From Pantoea sp. A4 (GTDB lineage Bacteria > Pseudomonadota > Gammaproteobacteria > Enterobacterales > Enterobacteriaceae), in NCBI RefSeq assembly GCF_000295955.2, contig NZ_ALXE01000025.1:62001-126000 (forward strand): DNA of 64,000 nucleotides, given 5' to 3'. Both the position numbers and the translations under genes were made by a program. Every line of letters starts with the position of its first letter. Within the stretch, counting starts at the first letter, position 1. Under the pieces are notes generated by a model, which saw only the letters and a program-made list of their open reading frames with translations, made no database searches and was not told where the DNA came from. Of the stretch, positions 57,931 to 64,000 are shown piece by piece.

Positions 57931-59838
57931 ATGAATTTCCGTAATTTTGAAGCCGAAGAAAAGCTGTTCATCCGCCGTGCGGTGGTGGCTTTTATGCTGG
58001 TGGTAAGCTGTTTCACTATTCTGGGCGTTAACCTCTGGCGGTTACAGGTACGCGATCACAGCTATTATCAGACCCGTTCTAACCAGAACGACATCAAAAT
58101 GATCCCTATCGCGCCGACGCGTGGGTTGATCTACGACCGTAATGGCATCCCGCTGGTGAAAAACGTCACCTGGTATGCCATTTCGCTGATGCCGTACAAA
58201 ATCACCGATATGCAGGCGTTGCTGAAACAGCTAACGCCGCTGGTCGATCTCACGCCCGATGAGATCGATACCTTTATGCACACCCTGAAGCAGAGCAGCC
58301 GCTATAAGCCCGTGGTGCTGAAAGAGGAGCTGACGGATGAAGAAGTGGCGCGTTTTGCCATTAATCAGTTCCGCTTCGAAGGCGTCAGCATCGATAGCTA
58401 TCAGGATCGTGAGTACCCTTACGGCGCTGATTTGGCACACGTGGTGGGCTACGTGTCGAAGATCAACGATAACGACTTTAAGCGTCTGAATGCTGAGGGT
58501 ATCGGTGAGGAGTATGCTGCGGACCACAACATTGGTAAGCAGGGCATTGAAGGCTACTACGAAAGCCTGCTGCACGGAAAACCCGGCTATAAAGAAGTGG
58601 AAGTGGACAACCATGGCCGCGTAGTTCGGGTTCTGAAAGAGGTGCCGCCGGTGGCCGGGAAGAACATCACCCTGACGCTGGACCTGCATCTGCAACAGTA
58701 TATTGAGAGCCTGCTGGTTGGGCAGCGTGCGGCGGTTCTGGTAGAAGACCCTCATGATGCTTCGGTGTTGGCGATGGTTTCCGCGCCGAGCTACGATCCG
58801 AATCCGTTTGTGAAGGGGATCAGCTACAAAGATTACAAGAGCCTGTTGCAGGATAAGAACCTGCCGCTGATCAACCGTGTGACGCAGGGTCTCTACCCAC
58901 CAGCGTCGACGGTGAAACCGTATATGGCGATGTCAGCGCTGCTGACCGGCGTGATCACGCCACAAACCAGCTTCTTTGGTGCGCCAACCTGGACGCTGCC
59001 GGGCACCGATCGTAAATATCGCGACTGGAAAAAGAGCGGCCACGGCATGCTGGATGTGACCCGGGCGATTGAGGAGTCGGCGGATACCTTCTTCTATCAG
59101 GTGGCCTACATGATGGGGATCGACCGTATCCACACCATGTTAAGCCAGTTTGGCTATGGTCAATCCACCGGCATCGATCTGCATGAGGAATATAACGGCC
59201 TGCTGCCAAGCCGCGAGTGGAAGATGAAGGTGCATAAAAAGGGCTGGTATCAGGGTGATACTGTTTCGGTGGGGATCGGCCAGGGTTACTGGATCGCCAC
59301 ACCGATTCAGATGGTTAAAGCCATGGTGGCGTTAATCAACAACGGTAAGGTGATTACGCCGCATCTGCTGGAGAAAGCGCAGTTAGGTAACAGCGTGGAG
59401 ATGTACCAGCCGAAAGCCGCTGAACCACAGATTGGCGATCCGAAATCGCCTTACTGGTCCCTGGTGCGTCATGCAATGTTTGGCATGGCGAATGCGCCAA
59501 ACGGGACCGGCTATAAGTATTTCCACACCGCGCCTTACGGCATTGCCGCGAAGAGTGGAACCTCGCAGGTGTTTAGCCTGCGACAGAACCAGGTGTATAA
59601 CGCGAAGATGATCCCGATTCGTCTGCGCGACCACATCTTCTATACCGCCTTCGCGCCGTTTAACAGCCCGAAAGTCGCCATCGCCCTGATTCTGGAGAAC
59701 GGCGGTAGCGATGGCGTCACCGCAGCGCCGCTGATGCGTCAGATTATGGACCACATTTTCTTACCGCCACAGGTCGCGCCAGCGGATGCGAGCCAGCCCG
59801 CAACGCCGGGAGATGACTCCACCACCAGCGATCAGTAA
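57931..59838 (+). CDS. class B penicillin-binding protein 2 (MrdA paralogue)
   Basis: Peptidoglycan transpeptidase of 635 residues, close in length and sequence pattern to E. coli PBP2 (633). It has an N-terminal membrane anchor (~19-40), the pedestal region (ARGLIYDRNGIPLVKN type, YPYGADLAHVVGYVSKIND), and the catalytic motifs SxxK (STVK in PPASTVKPYM), SxN as SAD (EESADTFFYQ), and KSGT. PBP2 normally sits with rodA; no rodA or rlmH is here, so this is probably a second copy, comparable to Salmonella PBP2SAL that acts under special conditions (inference). Own terminator downstream. Confidence 0.88.
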   Translation: MNFRNFEAEEKLFIRRAVVAFMLVVSCFTILGVNLWRLQVRDHSYYQTRSNQNDIKMIPIAPTRGLIYDRNGIPLVKNVTWYAISLMPYKITDMQALLKQLTPLVDLTPDEIDTFMHTLKQSSRYKPVVLKEELTDEEVARFAINQFRFEGVSIDSYQDREYPYGADLAHVVGYVSKINDNDFKRLNAEGIGEEYAADHNIGKQGIEGYYESLLHGKPGYKEVEVDNHGRVVRVLKEVPPVAGKNITLTLDLHLQQYIESLLVGQRAAVLVEDPHDASVLAMVSAPSYDPNPFVKGISYKDYKSLLQDKNLPLINRVTQGLYPPASTVKPYMAMSALLTGVITPQTSFFGAPTWTLPGTDRKYRDWKKSGHGMLDVTRAIEESADTFFYQVAYMMGIDRIHTMLSQFGYGQSTGIDLHEEYNGLLPSREWKMKVHKKGWYQGDTVSVGIGQGYWIATPIQMVKAMVALINNGKVITPHLLEKAQLGNSVEMYQPKAAEPQIGDPKSPYWSLVRHAMFGMANAPNGTGYKYFHTAPYGIAAKSGTSQVFSLRQNQVYNAKMIPIRLRDHIFYTAFAPFNSPKVAIALILENGGSDGVTAAPLMRQIMDHIFLPPQVAPADASQPATPGDDSTTSDQ

Positions 59839-59877
59839 GCGAACTCCTGCGCAGCACTGAACTCTGTTCTGCTTATC

Positions 59878-59914
59878 AACAACGCCACCGTAGAAACACG
59901 GTGGCGTTGTTTTT
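59878..59914 (+). terminator. strong intrinsic terminator after PBP2 gene
   Basis: AACAACGCCACCGT and ACGGTGGCGTTGTT make a 14-bp perfect stem with a 6-nt loop, followed by T's, 39 bp after the stop. Confidence 0.93.
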
Positions 59915-60083
59915 GGTGGGGGATCATGCTGCAAGCTGCCTGAGCTAGTGGCAATTCTGAGCGCAGGGCATGGTGGGTTTTTGAACCATTTCGCGCCAGT
60001 TTGCTGTAAAAGAGAGCAGTCAGCGCAGAACTGACGAAAAGCGTTTGACGCTCCCGGCCAGTTAGGGTTTAATGCGCCCCGTT

Positions 60084-60159
60084 GCCCGAATAGCTCAGTC
60101 GGTAGAGCAGGGGATTGAAAATCCCCGTGTCCCTGGTTCGATTCCGGGTTCGGGCACCA
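60084..60159 (+). tRNA. pheV: tRNA-Phe (GAA)
   Basis: 76-nt cloverleaf, with acceptor GCCCGAA/TTCGGGC, D-arm GCTCAGTCGGTAGAGC, anticodon stem-loop GGGGATTGAAAATCCCC (anticodon GAA), T-arm CCTGGTTCGATTCCGGG, and encoded CCA. Its position downstream of speC matches the E. coli pheV site, a well-known integration point for genomic islands. I did not find a second copy of its 3' end in the remaining 3.8 kb. Confidence 0.98.
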
Positions 60160-60166
60160 AAATTTG

Positions 60167-60192
60167 AAACCCTCGCTTCGGCGGGGGTTTTT
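60167..60192 (+). terminator. intrinsic terminator of tRNA-Phe
   Basis: AAACCCTCGC/GCGGGGGTTT stem with TTCG loop and T run, 8 bp past the tRNA 3' end. Confidence 0.88.
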
Positions 60193-60556
60193 GCATTTTG
60201 GGGTTTGGGATTTTTGCGGCTCTGCCAACGATCTGTAAAGGAAAATCCGTTTAAATATCAAACCCTGATAAATTTGATTCAGGATTACTCCTGAGCTTCA
60301 AGGTTATGCCGCTCGATACGCTGCGTATAATGCTTACTTATTACGTGCAGTTTCCCTTCAGACGTTACTCATACTACGGCCATTCGTCCGTCATCAACTG
60401 AATCAATAGGTTGGCAGCATTACCATTTCTGGCACAAATACCATCACACTTTTTCGGTAATCCAAATCCATTTTAGTTAATAGTCAAATTTCAACCCGCC
60501 TGCTAATTTCGCTAAGCCTGTAACATACTTATTATTTTCAACAAAGGGTTGGCACA
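60193..60556. other. AT-rich gap downstream of tRNA-Phe
   Basis: 364 bp with no gene that I can support. Base composition drops visibly compared with flanking genes, as is common at the start of an acquired segment after a tRNA. It should contain the promoter of the ABC operon that follows. No integrase or direct repeat of the tRNA end was seen. Confidence 0.5.
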
Positions 60557-62155
60557 ATGAACATATTACGGCGATTAACTCCGTTTTTATTTATTACACT
60601 AATGGGAATGCTTAGTATTATTTCAGTGGAAGCTGAAACGCCACAAAAAGGTGGCACATTAACGTTGATTTTACCCAGTGAACCTTCTGCATTAGTGGCG
60701 TTAGCCACCGTAGCGCAGCCAGTTATCGCGACCAGTGCTAAAGTCAATGAAGGTCTACTGACCTACGATTATAACCTCCATCCCCTGCCACAGTTGGCGA
60801 CTTCATGGGAGATAAGTCCTGATGGCAAGCGTTATACTTTCCATCTCCGCAAAGGCGTGAAATGGCATGATGGCCAGCCCTTCACCTCAGCCGATGTCGC
60901 TTTTTCACTGGACTTGCTGAAGAAGACCCATCCGCGTGCCAAATCCACCTTCGCCAACGTTGACCACATCGAAACGCCAGACGATCTCACGGCGGTGCTG
61001 GTGTTAAGCCATCCTGCACCCTATCTGATCACTGCATTTGCCGCAGGTGAAACTCCGATTTTGCCTAAACATATTTACGAAAATGGCGATGTGCTAAAAA
61101 ACCCGAATAACAATGCGCCGATTGGTACGGGGCCGTATATCTTCGAGAAATGGGAGCGTGGCAGCTACATTCTGTATAAGCGCAACCCCCATTATTGGGA
61201 TGCGCCAAAACCTTATATAGATCAGTTAGTAGTGAAATTCTCCACTGACCCCACCGTGCGATCTCTCGCACTGCAAACAGGACAAGCTGATATCGGCTAC
61301 CGTACCCCGGTGGCGCTCAGTGAACTTAAACGCCTGCAGGCAAATCCGAAATTAAACTTTGAAACTCAGGGCTATAACTACTCCAACAGTGTGGCCTCCA
61401 TCCACTTCAATTTGGATGACAAAGTGTTCAAAGATCTGCGGGTGCGTCAGGCCATTGCGCACAGTATCAATCGTAAGGCACTGTTGAACGTGGTCTATTT
61501 TGGCTACGCCACCCCAACGGAAACCCCGATTGGCCCTAACCTTAAAGCCTTCCACAGCAATAAACCTTCGCCCTATCAGTATGACCTGGCGGCAGCGAAC
61601 ACATTGTTAGATGAAGCGGGCTATAAAAAAGGTGAAGACGGCGTGCGTTTGCGCGTCACGCTGGATTACAGCACTTTTGACGACACATTCCGCCGCAATG
61701 CTGAATTTGTGCGTTCCGCGCTGGCACGTGTTGGTATCGCTGTCACGCTGCGATCCCAGGATCTCTCCACCTATGCCAACCGCGTGTTTACCCAGCGCGA
61801 TTTTGCCTTCTCTATTGACCAGTACGCCAACTTGTACGATCCGACCGTGGGCGTTCAGCGTCTGTATTGGTCAAAAAATTATCGCCCAGGCGTGCCTTTC
61901 ACCAATATTTCACACTACCAAAACCCTGAGGTTGACCGACTGTTGGAAGCAGCGCAGACCGAAAACGATCCAGCAAAGCGTGCTGCCGAATTCCAACAGT
62001 TCCAGGATATTGTACAGCGCGAATTACCTGATATTAGTCTGGCATCTCCCCAATTCATTACTATTCGCAGTATACATGTTCACGATGATTCCCCCACCGC
62101 CGATGGCTTAGAGGGAAATTCATCCAGTGTCTGGTTAGACAAGTCAGAAAAATAA
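60557..62155 (+). CDS. ABC peptide/nickel-family substrate-binding protein (SBP_bac_5)
   Basis: Periplasmic binding protein of 532 residues with a Sec signal (FLFITLMGMLSIISVEAET). Family 5 signatures are present: the N-terminal GGTLTLILPSEPSALV, PQLATSWEISPDGKRYTFHLRKGVKWHDGQPFTSADVAFSL (DppA/OppA signature region), and IGTGPYIFEKWERGSYI. It is not a lipoprotein. The ligand cannot be set by eye; dipeptides, oligopeptides or D-amino-acid compounds are possible given the racemase-like gene that follows. First gene of an importer operon directly after tRNA-Phe. Confidence 0.88.
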   Translation: MNILRRLTPFLFITLMGMLSIISVEAETPQKGGTLTLILPSEPSALVALATVAQPVIATSAKVNEGLLTYDYNLHPLPQLATSWEISPDGKRYTFHLRKGVKWHDGQPFTSADVAFSLDLLKKTHPRAKSTFANVDHIETPDDLTAVLVLSHPAPYLITAFAAGETPILPKHIYENGDVLKNPNNNAPIGTGPYIFEKWERGSYILYKRNPHYWDAPKPYIDQLVVKFSTDPTVRSLALQTGQADIGYRTPVALSELKRLQANPKLNFETQGYNYSNSVASIHFNLDDKVFKDLRVRQAIAHSINRKALLNVVYFGYATPTETPIGPNLKAFHSNKPSPYQYDLAAANTLLDEAGYKKGEDGVRLRVTLDYSTFDDTFRRNAEFVRSALARVGIAVTLRSQDLSTYANRVFTQRDFAFSIDQYANLYDPTVGVQRLYWSKNYRPGVPFTNISHYQNPEVDRLLEAAQTENDPAKRAAEFQQFQDIVQRELPDISLASPQFITIRSIHVHDDSPTADGLEGNSSSVWLDKSEK

Positions 62156-62309
62156 TGTCGCCCAGCGTCAAAAGCCGTCAATAATTTTTGCCGGCTTTCT
62201 TTTTCTAAGAAACGGGAAAGTTTTGCGAATTTAATTCATTTTGCATACTTCTCCCCTTTGTTAACGTCAAATCTCATCATATCTTCAGCGCTTTTCAGGG
62301 AACCAACGT

Positions 62310-63035
62310 ATGGCCCACTCCGTATTCCAACCGGCGACCATTGGCATTTTGATGGTCAAAACGGCATTTCGTCGCTATCAGGGTGACATTGGTAACCCAC
62401 AAACCTGGTCGTTTCCGGTTCGGTATCAAGTGGTTGAGGAAGCTATTCCACAGCGCATGGGACACCTGGGGGAACATCAATTACTCGAGCCCTTTAAACG
62501 TGCGGCGCAAACGTTGATTGACCAGGGCGTTGACGGGCTAACCACCAGCTGCGGCTACTTGTCCTGGTACCAGCAAGAGCTGGCTGCCTGGTCTCCCGTG
62601 CCTATCGTCACCAGCAGCCTGTTGCAATACGTGAGCCTGCGTCAGATTCTCCCGGCCAATCGTCCACCACTGATTTTGACGTTTGACGAGAGCACCCTAA
62701 AAGCCGATTACCTGACTCGCGTCGGCATTCCCGCTGATGCACAGGTTGCGGGCATGCCACCTGATTCTGAATTTGTCCGATCTATACGAGAGGGAGACAG
62801 TAGCGTGCGCTGGGAAACGTTGGCTGATGAGGTGATTAGCGCCGCATCCGCAGCACTCCAACGCTTTCCCGCCAGCGGCGCACTGCTTCTGGAATGCACC
62901 AACCTGGCCCCTTTCAGCGCACTGTTACAACAGCACTTTGGCTTACCGGTCTACGATACCCTTACCCTGGTGAACGGTTTTCAGGCCGCACTGCGACCGC
63001 CGCATTGGGATCGGGGGGCACAATGGACCCTTTGA
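62310..63035 (+). CDS. Asp/Glu racemase-superfamily protein
   Basis: Cytosolic protein of 241 residues. The two cysteines expected for the cofactor-independent Asp/Glu/hydantoin racemase fold are present in TTSCGYL (~residue 81) and LLECTNL (~residue 195), each in a conserved loop. ATIGILMV near the N-terminus is the typical first strand. Embedded between a binding-protein gene and a permease gene, it may convert the imported compound (an amino acid or derivative). The TGA overlaps the permease reading frame. Substrate unknown. Confidence 0.75.
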   Translation: MAHSVFQPATIGILMVKTAFRRYQGDIGNPQTWSFPVRYQVVEEAIPQRMGHLGEHQLLEPFKRAAQTLIDQGVDGLTTSCGYLSWYQQELAAWSPVPIVTSSLLQYVSLRQILPANRPPLILTFDESTLKADYLTRVGIPADAQVAGMPPDSEFVRSIREGDSSVRWETLADEVISAASAALQRFPASGALLLECTNLAPFSALLQQHFGLPVYDTLTLVNGFQAALRPPHWDRGAQWTL

Positions 63036-64000
63036 TGTCACGCGGCCATGCTACAGACCATCAAACCACGCTTGCACTATCGCGCAGCACTAAACGTGTC
63101 CTCGTTGCCTTGCGGGGCGCACTTATTCAGGCGGTTCCAGCTGCACTGGGTATTGTGCTAGTGGTGTTTATATTACTGCAATGTGTACCGGGTGATGTGG
63201 TGGATGTGATGGCGAGCCAATCTGGTAGCGCATCCGCCGAAACCATGGCCTGGCTGCGGGCTGAATACGGCCTTGACCAGCCCGTGTTAACTCAATTTTG
63301 GAACTACCTTTGGCACCTGGCGCACCTCAGCCTCGGCTACTCGCCACGCTTTGGTACTGATGTGACCACACTGATTCTCGGACGCCTGTCGGATACGCTG
63401 TTGTTAATGATACTGGCGCAGGCGTTGGCTCTGCTGGTGGGCATTGGCTTCGGCATCATAATGGCTGTGTGGGCTAACAAATGGCCGGACCGCTTACTGA
63501 CACTGGTGAATCTGCTGCTCTACTCACTGCCTGGCTTTTGGATTGGTTTACTGGTGCTACTGCTTTTCTCTGTTCAACTCAATTGGTTACCCAGTGGCGG
63601 GAATCAGACCATAGGTGCCCATCTCTCCACTGGCGCCGCATTGCTGGATAAACTCAAACATGCCTTGTTGCCGGTTCTGGCACTCAGCAGCTACTTCATC
63701 GCTATCTATGCACGCCTGACACGCAGTGCTTTGCTGGATGTTGCCGATCAGGACTTTATCCGTACCGCACGGGCGAAAGGCCTGACTCCCTGGCGCATTG
63801 TCATCCGTCATATGTTGCGATGTGCCTTAACCCCAGTCACCACTGTAGCAGGCCTTTATTTTGGCAATTTGCTCGGGGGTGCCGCAGTGATTGAGACGGT
63901 ATTTAGCTGGCCGGGGTTGGGTAGCCTTGCCATGGAAGCAATAGTGGCACGTGACTTCAACGTGGTGCTGGGCATTCTCTTGCTGTCGGCATTTATGGTG
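63023..64000 (+). CDS. ABC transporter permease, DppB/OppB-like (partial)
   Basis: Open to the window end: 326 codons so far, with no stop. N-terminal membrane helix ALIQAVPAALGIVLVVFILLQCVPGD, the conserved ...AEYGLDQPVLTQFWNYLWHL segment, and the EAA loop DFIRTARAKGLTPWRIVIRHMLRCALTPV are all DppB-type. The start is ATG 63023 (G-rich site 4 nt upstream) or ATG 63035, both overlapping the racemase gene. The 3' end, the partner permease and the ATPases lie beyond the window. Confidence 0.9.
   Translation, partial: MDPLMSRGHATDHQTTLALSRSTKRVLVALRGALIQAVPAALGIVLVVFILLQCVPGDVVDVMASQSGSASAETMAWLRAEYGLDQPVLTQFWNYLWHLAHLSLGYSPRFGTDVTTLILGRLSDTLLLMILAQALALLVGIGFGIIMAVWANKWPDRLLTLVNLLLYSLPGFWIGLLVLLLFSVQLNWLPSGGNQTIGAHLSTGAALLDKLKHALLPVLALSSYFIAIYARLTRSALLDVADQDFIRTARAKGLTPWRIVIRHMLRCALTPVTTVAGLYFGNLLGGAAVIETVFSWPGLGSLAMEAIVARDFNVVLGILLLSAFMV

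Noticed and set aside
59761..60261. 166-codon minus-strand frame
   Set aside because: Runs through the PBP2 terminator and the antisense of tRNA-Phe; cannot be a real gene.
1..64000. CRISPR arrays, insertion sequences, prophage genes
   Set aside because: No regularly spaced repeats, transposase or phage proteins were recognised on either strand.

Overview
The window reads as chromosomal DNA of an enterobacterium, most likely Erwiniaceae (Pantoea/Erwinia-like). The basis is an E. coli-like gene order at both ends (dkgA-yqhC-yghB-metC-exbBD on the left, speC next to a tRNA-Phe on the right), protein sequences very close to E. coli ExbB, ExbD, DkgA, SpeC and FtnA, and moderately GC-rich coding DNA. 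The genus is an inference from recall, not from a search.

Layout. 1-6.9 kb: housekeeping genes (aldo-keto reductase DkgA, AraC regulator YqhC, DedA protein YghB, cystathionine beta-lyase MetC, Fur-boxed ExbBD, an MFS organic-acid symporter). 6.9-12.1 kb: a five-gene Csu-type (archaic) chaperone-usher pilus operon on the minus strand. 12.6-17.0 kb: two tandem MHYT-GGDEF-EAL cyclic-di-GMP enzymes. 17.1-46.2 kb: a nearly complete second (lateral, Flag-2 type) flagellar locus with its own sigma-54 activator (LafK), sigma-28 (LafS), flagellin (LafA) and stator (LafTU). 46.4-54.9 kb: a two-domain acyltransferase resembling the ornithine-lipid synthase OlsF, a ferric/organic-anion type ABC importer, a PAS-GGDEF-EAL protein, and ferritin. 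55.2-59.8 kb: ornithine decarboxylase SpeC with a long structured leader, and a PBP2-family transpeptidase. From 60.08 kb: tRNA-Phe (GAA), followed by an accessory-looking ABC importer operon with an Asp/Glu racemase-like enzyme, cut by the window end.

How the parts fit: pilus adhesion, lateral motility and three cyclic-di-GMP enzymes lie within about 48 kb, which suggests a surface-attachment/surface-motility module. The flagellar locus is the most unusual part. It has no flgM (anti-sigma-28) and no fliD (filament cap). In both places where these genes are expected there is instead a mini-ORF joined by a GTGA overlap to an export-chaperone gene (flgN, fliS). FlgJ has no usable ATG/GTG/TTG and appears to start at AUC. 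FliM lacks the CheY-binding N-terminus, and no chemotaxis gene is present. Two good sigma-54 promoters drive the flgB and fliS operons. Elsewhere, one MHYT protein carries a degenerate EAL metal site, and the speC leader holds a small ORF followed by a 16-bp hairpin. No insertion sequence, CRISPR array or prophage was seen.
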